A stretch of 64,000 bases of DNA from Caulobacter sp. Root1455 (GCF_001426905.1 NZ_LMFQ01000024.1:431700-495699); one strand, 5' to 3'; counted from the first letter of the stretch, positions 8,031 to 16,929 are shown. The notes: a model not told the origin generated them from the letters alone. Made by a program: numbers and translations.

Positions 8031-8205
8031 GAATCAATATATAGTTCCTGTGGACGAAGTCCTTACAGCCTATTGTGCGTTTTAACGCATTCTTTACACT
8101 ATGTGGTAGGTCAGGCGCCGGCGGGGCGCTCTGCACACCACATGTAGAGGCCGAGACGAGTCGGGGAAACCCGTTTCGGACTCTTTTTTAGGCGGAGATG
8201 GGTCA
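8031..8205 (+). promoter_or_regulatory. gcrA: gcrA upstream region: GANTC sites and CtrA-like box
   Basis: Two CcrM methylation sites are present: GAATC at 8031-8035 and GACTC at 8179-8183. A CtrA-like box TTAA-N7-TTTA (7 of 8 consensus positions) is at 8082-8096. In Caulobacter, gcrA expression is known to be cell-cycle controlled, with CtrA as a repressor. The box position fits that, but binding here is inferred. The ATG at 8206 follows ggcggagatgggtca. Confidence 0.45.
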
Positions 8206-8724
<519 letters not shown>

Positions 8725-8870
8725 TTCTCATGCCCGTGGGGCCGCCCTCGTTCCAGGAAGCGCGGGCTTCCGGACGCGGGATGCCGGGTCGGCGGTAGAG
8801 ATCCTCGCGCCCCAAATCCGCGGGACGAAGGCGCTGCAGGGTTTCGGCCTCACGGCGAGAACTGGAAAAG

Positions 8871-8910
8871 ATCCCGGATGGTCGAGGGGCCTTCCGGGAT
8901 TTTTGCGTTT
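8871..8910 (+). terminator. Intrinsic terminator of gcrA
   Basis: Stem atcccgga / tccgggat (8871-8878 with 8893-8900) followed by ttttgcgttt. It lies about 150 bases past the gcrA stop. Confidence 0.7.
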
Positions 8911-8941
8911 TGGGGGCGGTCGGGGGACAGCCCTTCCTTCA

Positions 8942-9117
8942 CCCTCTCCCGGAGGGGAGAGGGAGGGACCCGCGCCGCAGGCGTGGGAGGGAGAGGGGTG
9001 ACGCCCTATCCGGTTTCGCTCCGACGGCCCTGCCGGCGCGCCGTCGAACTCAGTACCCCCTCACCCTCCCACCGCTGCGCGGCGGGCCCCGCCCTCTCCC
9101 TCTGGGAGAGGGTTTTT
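8942..9117. repeat. Intergenic palindromic repeats with CCCTCTCCC arms
   Basis: The stretch begins with hairpin CCCTCTCCC-loop-GGGAGAGGG (8942-8963) and ends with CCCTCTCCC-tct-GGGAGAGGG plus TTTTT (9092-9117). More CACCCTCCC/GGGAGGG units lie between. The last hairpin would also work as an intrinsic terminator. Such CCCTCTCC repeats are common intergenic filler in GC-rich proteobacteria. The rest of the gene-free gap 8725-9831 holds the gcrA terminator, this block and the long repeat starting at 9439. I see no gene in 9118-9438. Confidence 0.65.
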
Positions 9118-9438
9118 GGCGTGTACGCTCGAATAGCGAACGAAGCCCAGCGATTTCAACGCCCTGAACTTTCTCGACCCGATTTGGTCCTCACCCTCCA
9201 GAACGCCCGTATCCTTATCTCACCTCGACGCAGGGAAAGGGCGCATGGCCAGCGACCGATGCGGCGGCGGGGGGCGATCGAGCGGGTCGCGTCATCGATG
9301 GGCTGTTCGCGTGTGTAGGGACAGACCAACCTCGCGTTCGCGAGATGCTCGCCGAGCCCGGAACACGGAAACGGTCGGGCGCGGGGGTCGATGGCGCCGC
9401 AGGCGGGCTGTGAAAGGCTCGCGGTCCGGGACCGGGTG

Positions 9439-9770
9439 TCGTTGACCTGGCCCGCCCGTCGGAGGCTTCAAGGCGGCGAGGCTCTAACAGGGCTCAGCGT
9501 CGCGGGCTTCCGGATAACGACCGCGCGGAGCGTCTGGCTTCGTCGAAACGGTTACTACTCAAACACTCCGGACGGTGTCCGGCGCTCCGCGTCCCTTTCC
9601 ATCACCTCAGCGAGAGATCGCGTGAGCCTGCGAAGCTGTGCCCGCGAACACTTGCCCCCACCTGACCGCTTCGCGGTCTGTCCGCCCCCACAGGGGGCGG
9701 AGGACGCGCGCACCGAACCTCTTCCCCCTCCGGGGGAAGACGACGCGAAGCGGTCCGTAGGGGGCAAGTG
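9439..9770. repeat. Left arm of 54-kb-spaced long inverted repeat
   Basis: From tcgttgacctggcccgcccg (9439) to the end of the MITE-like core (9770), this sequence matches the reverse complement of 63653-64000 at most positions, with scattered substitutions and small indels. It contains a nested structure: outer arms cgcggagcg/cgctccgcg (9524-9532 with 9583-9591) and inner hairpin ccggac-ggt-gtccgg (9568-9582). No convincing protein is encoded. Confidence 0.85.
9649..9770. repeat. MITE-like palindromic repeat, copy B (reversed)
   Basis: Same element as 3371-3491 but in opposite orientation: CACTTGCCCCCACCTGACCG at the left end and the cgtagggggcaagtg end at the right. Internal palindromes gaccgcttcgcggtc, ccgcccccacagggggcgg and cttccccctccgggggaag are retained. 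It sits about 60 bases before xseA. Confidence 0.85.
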
Positions 9771-9831
9771 GTCGCCGCACGAACGCCCACCCATTTCACA
9801 CGCCACCCCAATCCGTCCTATCTAGAACCCC

Positions 9832-11436
9832 ATGACCGACACCGTCGCCCCTGATTCCAACGCTCAGGCCTATTCCGTCTCGGAACTGGCCTTCGCCCTG
9901 AAGCGCACGCTGGAAGACCGGTACAGCTTCGTGCGGCTGCGCGGCGAACTGTCGAAGGTCACCCACCACTCCAACGGCCACGTCTACCTGACCATCAAGG
10001 ACGACAAGGCCGCCATCGACGGCGTGGTCTGGAAGGGCAATGTCCGTCAACTGCAGATCCGGCCCGAGCACGGGCTGGAGGTCATCGTCACCGGCAAGAT
10101 CACCACCTATCCGGCCGGGTCGCGCTACCAGATCGTCATCGAGACCATGGAGGCCGCCGGCGTCGGCGCCCTGCTCGCCCAGCTGGAGCGGCTGAAGGCC
10201 AAGCTGGCCGCCGAGGGGTTGTTCGCCCCGGAGCGCAAGCGGCCCCTGCCCTCGATGCCGGCCGTGGTCGGGGTGATCACCAGCCCGACCGGGGCGGTGA
10301 TCCGCGACATCCTGCACCGCATCCGCGACCGCTGGCCCTGCCAGGTGCTGGTCTGGCCCTGCGTGGTGCAGGGCGACGCCGCCGCCGGCCAGGTCAGCGC
10401 CGCGATCCGAGGCTTCAACGCCATCGCGCCGGGTGGTCCCGTGCCGCGTCCCGACGTCCTGATCGTCGCCCGCGGCGGCGGCTCGGTCGAGGACCTGTGG
10501 GCCTTCAACGACGAGGCCCTGGCCCGCGCCGTGGTCGAGGGAACCATCCCGCTGATCTCGGCCGTCGGCCACGAGACCGACACCACCCTGATCGACTTCG
10601 TCTCCGACCGTCGCGCGCCCACCCCCACCGCCGCCGCCGAGATGGCCACGCCGGTGCTGGCCGAGCTGCGGGCCCTGGTCAGCGACTACGACCGCCGCCT
10701 GAACAACTGCGGCGGCCGGGCGATCGAGGAGCGGCGCACCCGCCTGGTCAGCGCCGCGCGCGGCCTGCCCCGCCCCGCCGACCTGCTGGCCCTGGCCCAG
10801 CAGCGCCTGGACCTGGCGGTGCGCGGCCTGCCTCGCCTCGACGACCTGACCGCCCCGGCCGAGCGCCGGTTCAAGGAGACCGCCGCCCGTCTCGACGCGG
10901 CCCTGCAGCGCAACACCGACATCCACGCCCGCGACCTGCTGAAGGTCACCGCCCGCCTGTCGCCCGACACCCTGCACCGCCAGCGCGCCGACTGCGGCCG
11001 CCGGGTCGAGGACCTGGGCCGGCGGCTGGACCTGGCCGCCCGTCGCGTTCCCGAGCGCGTGGCCCAGCACGCTCGCCTGCCCGCGCTGCAGGAGCGGCTG
11101 AACGCCGTGGTCCGGCGACGGCTGGAGCGCGACACCGACCGTCTGGTCAGCCTGGACAAGCTGCGGGTGTCACTCAATCCCGAGCGGCCGCTGGAGCTGG
11201 GCTTCGCCCTGGTGCACAGAGCTGACGGGTCGATCGCCCGCTCGGCCGCCGAGCTGACCAGCGGCGAGCGCGTCAGCCTAAAGTTCAAGGCCGGCGAGCG
11301 CGACGCGGTGATCGACGGCGAGGGATCGACGCCCGTCCCTCCCGCCGCCCCCTTATCCCAGGCTGGGGCCGCGCCGCGTCCGGCGCCCAAGCCGAAAGCG
11401 CCGCCGCCTCCATCCGATCAGGGGAGCTTGTTTTGA
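9832..11436 (+). CDS. xseA: Exodeoxyribonuclease VII large subunit
   Basis: Single-strand-specific exonuclease subunit acting with XseB in DNA repair. The N-terminal OB-fold includes SVSELAFALKRTLEDRYSFV and LRGELSKVTHHSNGHVYLTIKD. The catalytic region has VGVITSPTGAVIRDILHRI, RGGGSVEDLWAFNDE and SAVGHETDTTLIDFVSDRRAPTPTAAAE. The long middle is helical coiled-coil, and the C-terminus (from about residue 490) is a Pro/Ala/Lys-rich tail ending GSLF. Length 534 is at the upper end of the family because of this tail. xseB is not adjacent. Confidence 0.97.
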   Translation: MTDTVAPDSNAQAYSVSELAFALKRTLEDRYSFVRLRGELSKVTHHSNGHVYLTIKDDKAAIDGVVWKGNVRQLQIRPEHGLEVIVTGKITTYPAGSRYQIVIETMEAAGVGALLAQLERLKAKLAAEGLFAPERKRPLPSMPAVVGVITSPTGAVIRDILHRIRDRWPCQVLVWPCVVQGDAAAGQVSAAIRGFNAIAPGGPVPRPDVLIVARGGGSVEDLWAFNDEALARAVVEGTIPLISAVGHETDTTLIDFVSDRRAPTPTAAAEMATPVLAELRALVSDYDRRLNNCGGRAIEERRTRLVSAARGLPRPADLLALAQQRLDLAVRGLPRLDDLTAPAERRFKETAARLDAALQRNTDIHARDLLKVTARLSPDTLHRQRADCGRRVEDLGRRLDLAARRVPERVAQHARLPALQERLNAVVRRRLERDTDRLVSLDKLRVSLNPERPLELGFALVHRADGSIARSAAELTSGERVSLKFKAGERDAVIDGEGSTPVPPAAPLSQAGAAPRPAPKPKAPPPPSDQGSLF

Positions 11437-11494
11437 CGCGCATCGCTGGGCCGCCCACCTGTTCCCCCGACCTCAACTGGCGTAAAAGAGTCCT

Positions 11495-11716
11495 ATGAAC
11501 GCGTTCGATCCCAATCTCGGCAAATCCGGCGGCCCGGCCGTGCTGCATTATGGCGACGGCGAGTTCGCCATCATGAGCCCCGGCCACTACGTGCTGTGCG
11601 CGGTCACCGGCGCCAAGGTGTCGCTGGAGAACCTGCGCTACTGGAGCCCGGAGTTGCAGGAAGCCTATGCGGGTCCGGCCGAGGCCCTGAAGCGCTGGCG
11701 GGAGAGCCGGGGCTGA
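11495..11716 (+). CDS. DUF2093 domain-containing protein
   Basis: A 73-residue protein with the DUF2093 pattern AVLHYGDGEFAIMSPGHYVLCAVTG and LRYWSPELQEAYAGP. It starts 58 bases after xseA. Its TGA stop overlaps the probable start of the downstream M23 peptidase gene, indicating translational coupling. Function of the family is unknown to me. Confidence 0.9.
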   Translation: MNAFDPNLGKSGGPAVLHYGDGEFAIMSPGHYVLCAVTGAKVSLENLRYWSPELQEAYAGPAEALKRWRESRG

Positions 11717-12552
11717 ACCGGCGGGGGGCGCTCGCCGGCCTGACCGCCGCCCTAGGCTTCCCGACCATCGCCCGCGCCGCCGCGCCGGGCCTGACCCTGT
11801 CTGGCCGTTTCGTGCAGGGCGGCGCGGTCGTGGGCCGCACCGCGCCCCACGCCAGCGTGCTGCTGAACGGCGCGCCGGTCACCCAGGCCTCGGCCGACGG
11901 CTGGTTCGTGATCGGCTTCGACCGCGACGCCCCGCCCCCGGCCCTGATCACGGTGGAGACCGCCGACGGCTCGGCCAGCCACCAGGCGACCATCGCGCCG
12001 GGGACCTTCGACATCCAGCGCATCGACGGCCTGGCCGCCGACCAGGTCTCGCCCAGCGATCCGGCCCTGCTGGCCCGCATCGCCGCCGAGGGGGCGCGCA
12101 AGAGCGTCGGCTTCGCCAGCCGGCTGGACGGCGACTTCTTCCGCACCGGCTTCATCTGGCCCGTCCAGGCCACGCGCCGCTCGTCCAGCTTTGGCGGCCA
12201 GCGCATCCTGAACGGCGAGGCCAAGCGCCCGCACTACGGCGTCGACCTGGCCGCCCCGGTCGGGACGCCGGTCGTGGCCCCGGCCGCCGGCGTCGTCAGC
12301 TTCGCCGAGACCGGCCTGCACTTCGAAGGCGGGCTGATCCTGATCGACCACGGCCAGGGCCTGATCACCGCCTATCTGCACCTCTCGCGCGTCGACGTGG
12401 CCGCCGGCCAGGCGGTGGCTCAGGGCCAGCTGATCGGCGCGGTCGGCCAGGCGGGCCGCGCCACCGGTCCGCACCTGTGCTGGCGCATGAAGTGGCGCGA
12501 CCGGAACCTCGACCCCTCCCTGATGGTCGGGGTACCGCAACCACACGCCTAG
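11713..12552 (+). CDS. Exported M23 family metallopeptidase (LytM-like)
   Basis: Predicted periplasmic peptidoglycan peptidase or LytM factor. The C-terminal M23 domain has HYGVDLAAPVGTPVVAPAAGVV, then GGLILIDHGQGLITAYLHLS and GPHLCWRMKW, giving the metal/catalytic residues (H..D, HLH-like HLS, GPHLCW). The N-terminus NRRGALAGLTAALGFPTIARA looks like a Tat-type signal. No ATG/GTG/TTG start fits. I placed the start at a CTG (11713) after GGGAG and overlapping the preceding stop; the alternative GTG at 11596 would make a 39-residue, high-charge extension inside DUF2093. Confidence 0.85.
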   Translation: MNRRGALAGLTAALGFPTIARAAAPGLTLSGRFVQGGAVVGRTAPHASVLLNGAPVTQASADGWFVIGFDRDAPPPALITVETADGSASHQATIAPGTFDIQRIDGLAADQVSPSDPALLARIAAEGARKSVGFASRLDGDFFRTGFIWPVQATRRSSSFGGQRILNGEAKRPHYGVDLAAPVGTPVVAPAAGVVSFAETGLHFEGGLILIDHGQGLITAYLHLSRVDVAAGQAVAQGQLIGAVGQAGRATGPHLCWRMKWRDRNLDPSLMVGVPQPHA

Positions 12553-12567
12553 GTCGAAATTTGTTGG

Positions 12568-12593
12568 GTCGATTCCCCCCTAAGGGGATCGAC
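12568..12593. terminator. Hairpin after the M23 gene (weak terminator)
   Basis: Stem gtcgat-t-cccc / gggg-atcgac with a short loop, just after the stop codon at 12552. No T tract follows, so it may be an mRNA-end stabiliser and not a true terminator. Confidence 0.35.
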
Positions 12594-12653
12594 AGCCCGT
12601 TAGCTCTACAGTATGCCCGCCATCCCCCTTGTCGTGATGGAGGCCAGTCCCGC

Positions 12654-13157
12654 ATGTCCGCGACGCTCGATCAGCTGCGATTTCTGCTGGTGGACGACAA
12701 CCATCACATGCGGGCGATCGTCTCGACGATCCTCAAGGGCGTCGGCGTGCGGCACGTGTTCGAGGCCATGGACGGCGCCGAAGCCCTGCAGGTCGTTCGC
12801 GAACGTCAGATCGACATCGCCATCGTCGACTTCCGGATGTCGCCCCTGGACGGCGTGCAGTTCACCCAGCTGGTCCGCCGCTCGCCCGACAGCCCGGACC
12901 CGTTCCTGCCGATCATCATGCTGACCGGCTTCGCCGAACGGCACCGGGTGCTCGAGGCCCGCGACGCCGGGGTCACCGAGATCGTCGTCAAGCCGGTCAC
13001 CGCCCGCTCGCTGCTGGACCGCATCGACGCGGTGATCTTCAAGCCCCGGCCGTTCATCCGCACCGACGACTATTTCGGCCCCTGCCGGCGTCGTCGCGAC
13101 GACCCGAAGTACGACGGTCCGCGCCGGCGCCGCCACGAGCGGATGCTGGAGCTCTAG
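12654..13157 (+). CDS. Single-domain response regulator (CheY-like)
   Basis: Receiver-domain protein of 167 residues with acidic pair D14-D15 (LLVDDNHHMR), phospho-acceptor Asp59 (AIVDFRMSPLDG), the LTGF switch Thr and Lys113 (VVKPVTARSLLD). No output domain follows; instead there is a basic C-terminal tail rich in Arg (CRRRRDD, RRRRHERMLEL). No histidine kinase is nearby, so it is an orphan. The family acts by protein-protein contact after phosphorylation; the target is unknown. The 3' end overlaps the convergent acyltransferase gene by four bases. Confidence 0.92.
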   Translation: MSATLDQLRFLLVDDNHHMRAIVSTILKGVGVRHVFEAMDGAEALQVVRERQIDIAIVDFRMSPLDGVQFTQLVRRSPDSPDPFLPIIMLTGFAERHRVLEARDAGVTEIVVKPVTARSLLDRIDAVIFKPRPFIRTDDYFGPCRRRRDDPKYDGPRRRRHERMLEL

Positions 13158-14080
13158 GCCTCGCCCGCCGCCAGCGCCGCGTAGACCTCGTTCGGCCAGC
13201 GCCGATGGACCCAGAACCATTCCTCGGGTCGCTCACGGATGCGGTCCTCCATGAAGGCGTTGACCAGCTTCACGCCCGCCTCGATGTCGGCGGTGCGATC
13301 GCCGGTGTCGGGCAGAACGATCGGATCGTGGACCACCGCCCGGAAGCGCGCGCCCTTGGTGCGCTGCACCGACATCGGCTGCAGCACCGTGCCAAAGCGG
13401 ATCGCCAGGCGCGAGGGTCCCGGCGCCGTGCGCACCGGATGGCCGAAGAATAGGCCCTCGACGCCGGTGTTGAACTTCTGATCGTTCATCAGCGCCACGG
13501 AAACGCCGCGCTTCATGGCCTCGAGCAGCTCCCGCGCCCCGTCGCCGCCCTTGGGGGCGAACAGCCGCACGCCGTAGCGGAAGCGGCTGGCCTTGATGCG
13601 GTCGTCGACATACGGATTGTTGGCCGCGCGATAGGTCATCTCGCAGGTGACCCCGGAATCGACGATGGCCGCGGGCATCACCTCCCAGTTCGACAGGTGT
13701 CCCGAAACGAAGACCACGGGAACCTTGTCGGCGGCGATCTGGAACAGGCGCTGCTGATTGACCACCTCGACCCGGCCCGTGGACGGCAGGATTTTGTCCA
13801 TCAGCGGGAACTCGGCGAAGGTGCGGCCCAGGCCGTCCCATTGCGCCTTGAGCATGGCCGCCCGCCAGGCTTCGTCCTTGTCCGGAAAGGCCAGCGTGAG
13901 ATTGCGCGCCGCCACCTTGTGCGCGCCGCTCAGCGGACCGACGGTGCGGCCCAGCCAACCGCCGAACGCCGAAGCGGCGTCGACGCCCAGCAGGCGCACC
14001 ACCCCGATGAAGAGGTCAAAACCCAGCGCTTCCGCGCGCCATAGAAGATCCTGGCCCAAAGGCCGACGCTTATCCGACAT
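13154..14080 (-). CDS. Lipid A biosynthesis acyltransferase (LpxL/HtrB family)
   Basis: Inner-membrane-associated late acyltransferase that adds a secondary acyl chain to lipid A. The family motif H-x4-E is seen in VSGHLSNWEVMP, followed by the MTYRAANNPYVDDRI and GVSVALMNDQKFNTGVEGLFFGHP segments. The C-terminal PEEWFWVHRRWPNE is characteristic. Length 308 is normal. Whether it is the LpxL or LpxM type cannot be decided from sequence alone. Confidence 0.92.
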   Translation of the reverse strand: MSDKRRPLGQDLLWRAEALGFDLFIGVVRLLGVDAASAFGGWLGRTVGPLSGAHKVAARNLTLAFPDKDEAWRAAMLKAQWDGLGRTFAEFPLMDKILPSTGRVEVVNQQRLFQIAADKVPVVFVSGHLSNWEVMPAAIVDSGVTCEMTYRAANNPYVDDRIKASRFRYGVRLFAPKGGDGARELLEAMKRGVSVALMNDQKFNTGVEGLFFGHPVRTAPGPSRLAIRFGTVLQPMSVQRTKGARFRAVVHDPIVLPDTGDRTADIEAGVKLVNAFMEDRIRERPEEWFWVHRRWPNEVYAALAAGEA

Positions 14081-14113
14081 GAACCCTTAGTAGCCTGCTT
14101 CGCGGATGAGTGG

Positions 14114-14135
14114 GACTCGCAGCGTGTGTCGACTC
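14114..14135 (+). promoter_or_regulatory. Paired GANTC (CcrM) sites upstream of the XRE gene
   Basis: Two GACTC sites (14114-14118 and 14131-14135) lie 85-106 bases before the XRE regulator start. Promoter GANTC sites are the mark of GcrA/CcrM-controlled genes in Caulobacter. Function here is inferred. Confidence 0.35.
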
Positions 14136-14219
14136 GCGTGGTTCGCCCGGCACGCGACTTGCGGATGTCACCCCAGGCCGTTCCGTTTCGGGACGGGAAC
14201 ATGAAATCGGGGCGTCATC

Positions 14220-14603
14220 ATGGGCAACGACATTGATGTCTATCTGGGCAAGCGATTGCGGCGTCGCCGCCGTCTCCTGGGCCTGACTCAACAACAGCTG
14301 GCCGGCACCGTCGGGGTGCGCTTCCAGCAGATCCAGAAATATGAATGCGGCGCCAACCGCATCTCGGCCGCTCGCCTCTGGCAGCTGTCCGAGGCGCTGG
14401 AGGTCCCGGTCGGCTACTTCTACGACGGCCTGTCGGACCGTGCGGCGAAGGAAGCCAACGCCGAGGCCGAGGGCGGCGAGATGTTCGCCCGCAAGGAGAC
14501 GCTGGACCTAGTCCGCGCCTACTACCTGCTGGGCGAGCGTCCGCGTCGGCGCCTGTTGGACTTGGCCAAGTCGCTGAACGGCGGCGAGGCGATCGAAGCC
14601 TAG
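14220..14603 (+). CDS. XRE-family transcriptional regulator (PraR-like)
   Basis: A 127-residue DNA-binding protein with an N-terminal Cro/CI helix-turn-helix (LGLTQQQLAGTVGVRFQQIQKYE, residues about 23-45) then NRISAARLWQLSEALEVPVGYFYDG. This layout (FQQIQKYE, NR[IV]xAxRL, VPVxxF) matches the alphaproteobacterial PraR/SinR-like group, which controls biofilm, quorum-sensing or cell-cycle-linked genes. The C-terminal third is an acidic/helical dimerisation region. It is followed 55 bases later by hisN on the same strand. Confidence 0.9.
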   Translation: MGNDIDVYLGKRLRRRRRLLGLTQQQLAGTVGVRFQQIQKYECGANRISAARLWQLSEALEVPVGYFYDGLSDRAAKEANAEAEGGEMFARKETLDLVRAYYLLGERPRRRLLDLAKSLNGGEAIEA

Positions 14604-14658
14604 GTTCAGAAATCGCGAACGGTGGCGTCGAGTCGAAGGGCGGGCTAAATCCTCGCCC

Positions 14659-15495
14659 ATGACCCTCGCCGCCGATCACCTCGCTCAGCTCGACGCCTTC
14701 GTCGTTGACCTCAACCGCGCTTCGGCGGCGGCGATCCTGCCGCTGTTCCGGACCGACCACGGGTTGGAAGACAAGGGCGCCGGCAAGAACCTGCCGCGCG
14801 ACAGCCACGCCGCCTTCGATCCGGTGACGGAAGCCGATCGCGGCGCCGAGGCGGCGATCCGCCAGCTGATCGCCGAACGCTATCCCGAACACGGGGTGAT
14901 CGGCGAGGAGTACGGCGAAGACCGACCCGACGCCGAGTTCGTCTGGGTGCTGGACCCGATCGACGGCACGCGCGCCTTCATCTCGGGCCTGCCGCTGTGG
15001 ACCACCCTGATCGGCCTGCGCCATCAGGGGCGTCCGGTGCTGGGCTCGATCGGCCAGCCCTATACGGGCGAGATTTTCATCGGCTCGGCCGCCGGTTCGC
15101 GCCTGATGTCGCGAGGCCATAGCCGGCCGATCCAGGTGCGCGAATGCGCCGACCTGACCGACGCCGTCATCGCCACCACCGATCCCGAAGCCTGTTTCGA
15201 CGGGGCTGAACTGGGCGCCTGGCGCCAGGTGCGCGCCGCCGCCAAGCTGGCCCGCCTGGGCTGCGACGCTTACGCCTACGCCATGGTCGCCATGGGTAAG
15301 ATGGACATGGTCATCGAGGCCGGCCTGAAGTCCTGGGACATCGAGGCGGCCATTCCCCTGATCGAGGGCGCCGGCGGGATCGTCGCCAACTGGCGCGGCG
15401 AACCGATCGGTCCCAACGGCGGCCAGATGGTGATCTCCGGCGACCGCCGCTGCCTGGACGAGGCGCTGGTGTCCTTGCGGCGGTCGGCGAAGTAG
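14659..15495 (+). CDS. hisN: Histidinol-phosphatase, inositol monophosphatase family
   Basis: Mg-dependent phosphatase of the IMPase superfamily, assigned to the histidinol-phosphate step of histidine synthesis (HisN type). Metal-binding motifs are visible: DPVTEADRGAE, GVIGEEYG, WVLDPIDGTRAFISGLPLW and the C-terminal SWDIEAAIPLIEGAGG. Length 278 is a little above the usual 260. The RAFISG segment after DGT is typical of HisN and not of the SuhB/CysQ groups. Substrate specificity is still an inference. Confidence 0.88.
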   Translation: MTLAADHLAQLDAFVVDLNRASAAAILPLFRTDHGLEDKGAGKNLPRDSHAAFDPVTEADRGAEAAIRQLIAERYPEHGVIGEEYGEDRPDAEFVWVLDPIDGTRAFISGLPLWTTLIGLRHQGRPVLGSIGQPYTGEIFIGSAAGSRLMSRGHSRPIQVRECADLTDAVIATTDPEACFDGAELGAWRQVRAAAKLARLGCDAYAYAMVAMGKMDMVIEAGLKSWDIEAAIPLIEGAGGIVANWRGEPIGPNGGQMVISGDRRCLDEALVSLRRSAK

Positions 15496-15558
15496 CGCCG
15501 CGCCTCCAACGCCGATCATCCCAGGGCGTGTTCCGAGAACGACGGCGGTGATTGTGGA

Positions 15559-16527
15559 TTATCGCGGCGCGACCGGGTCCACCGTTTCGTCGAACGCCGC
15601 CCAGAACTTCGCCCGGCGGTCGTCGGTCTCGATCAGGATCTCGTGGAAGGCGTCGGGGATCTCGACATAGCGGCCCTTCGGCATGCGGCCGGCGATCGCC
15701 CTCTCGTCGGCGACCAGGACACGGCTGTCCTGCCCCGCTCCGACGATGGTCACCGGGATCGATATGGCCTCGACGCCCCGGGTGCGCCGTAGGAAAGCGC
15801 AGGTCGAGAAGGCGAAGTCGGTCCAGCCCCAGGTGATGCCGCCCAAGGCGATGTCGGGATTGGCGTTGATCTGGGCCCGGTGGCGGGCGTAGCGGGCGGC
15901 GTCGTGGGTCAGGGCGTCCTTGGGGAAGCTCTGGACGAACGGGTCTCCCACGTCGCCCAGAACGTAGTCGCCCTTGTATCGCGAGCGGCTCATCAGCCAC
16001 GCCAGAGCCCTCGCCCCGCCCGCCGGCCTGCGGCCGGTGTTGAGACCCAGCATCGGCGCCGACAGCACGGCCGCGGCGAAACGGGTCTCGCCCATGGCCA
16101 GGGCCAGCATGATCAGGCTGCCGCCCATCGAGTGCCCGACCGCGATCCAGGGCTTGGGCAGCCGCGTCTCGAACGCGGCCAGCAACGCCTGGTGGTCGCC
16201 GAGGAATTCCTTGAACCCGGTCGCGTGGCCCTTCAGCCGATCGGGCAGAGCACGGTGCGAAAGCCCCTGCCCCCGCCAGTCATGGACCAGCACGACGAAG
16301 CCGCGGTCCAGCAGGTCCTGCACGACCTCGAAATACTTCTCGATCGGCTCGCTGCGGCCGGGGCTGACCACCACCGAGCCGCGCGCCTCGCCGCCCTTTG
16401 AGACCTCAGGCGGCGAAAATAGAGCGGCGCGGAGGGTCGCCCCGTCCGCGCCGCTGAACCATTCGGCCTTTCCATGATCGGGAACGGGCGCCTCGGGAAT
16501 CGAGACCAGCGGCGCCGCATCCGCCAT
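15559..16527 (-). CDS. Alpha/beta hydrolase (lysophospholipase-like)
   Basis: Serine hydrolase of the PldB/monoglyceride-lipase type. It has the oxyanion/start pattern GSVVVSPGRSEPIEKYFEVVQDLL, then LVHDWRGQGLS, the nucleophile elbow AVGHSMGGSL, and an acid/His region IVGAGQDSRVL with DAFHEIL. The 322-residue length fits. It lies three bases from the SCP2-domain gene on the same strand, so the two are probably an operon for lipid metabolism. Confidence 0.9.
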   Translation of the reverse strand: MADAAPLVSIPEAPVPDHGKAEWFSGADGATLRAALFSPPEVSKGGEARGSVVVSPGRSEPIEKYFEVVQDLLDRGFVVLVHDWRGQGLSHRALPDRLKGHATGFKEFLGDHQALLAAFETRLPKPWIAVGHSMGGSLIMLALAMGETRFAAAVLSAPMLGLNTGRRPAGGARALAWLMSRSRYKGDYVLGDVGDPFVQSFPKDALTHDAARYARHRAQINANPDIALGGITWGWTDFAFSTCAFLRRTRGVEAISIPVTIVGAGQDSRVLVADERAIAGRMPKGRYVEIPDAFHEILIETDDRRAKFWAAFDETVDPVAPR

Positions 16528-16530
16528 GGA

Positions 16531-16839
16531 TCAGCGCATCTTCGCGAAGAGGGCCGCCATCTTCGACTGCAGGGCCATGGCCGTGCCCATGTCCGACAGC
16601 TTCAGCTTGCCGGTCATCACCGCCATGGTCGGGTCCAGCGAGCCGGCGCCGATGGCCAGCAGGTCGTCCAGCGACAGGGTCATGGTCAGGTCGGCCGGCT
16701 TGTCCTCGTTGGTCACCGAGCCGCCGTCGATGTGGATGACGCCGGTTTCCTTCAGGTCGAACTTCAGGCTCTTGCCCAGGCCGCTGTCGTCGCCGACGGC
16801 GGCTTTGATGCGATCGGTGATTTCCTGCAACGTAGCCAT
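16531..16839 (-). CDS. SCP2 sterol-binding domain protein
   Basis: A 102-residue single-domain lipid-binding protein. The SCP2 pattern is VIHIDGGSVTNEDKPADLTMTLSLDDLLAIGAGSLDPTMAVMTGKLKLSGD-like, ending in LQSKMAALFAK. Such domains bind acyl-CoA or sterol-like lipids. First gene of the pair with the downstream alpha/beta hydrolase. Confidence 0.93.
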   Translation of the reverse strand: MATLQEITDRIKAAVGDDSGLGKSLKFDLKETGVIHIDGGSVTNEDKPADLTMTLSLDDLLAIGAGSLDPTMAVMTGKLKLSDMGTAMALQSKMAALFAKMR

Positions 16840-16929
16840 AAGCGCTTCTCCCTCTGTGGCGCGTGGATTCTGGGCGGCAGACTGGCCGCTGGATCGCGGC
16901 GAGTAAACACTGTTCAGACGCGCCGGCGG

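Noticed and set aside
8045..8062. A possible DnaA box upstream of gcrA (tgtggacgaa)
   Set aside because: It has at least two mismatches from the DnaA consensus, and no other box is near.
8878..9318. Possible genes in the gcrA-xseA gap
   Set aside because: The frames run through the CCCTCTCC repeats and the terminator; no ribosome-binding site or domain was found.
9391..9825. A 144-residue frame inside the repeat region
   Set aside because: It follows the long repeat and the MITE-like core. The changes between the two repeat copies include indels that break the frame, so it is not a conserved protein.
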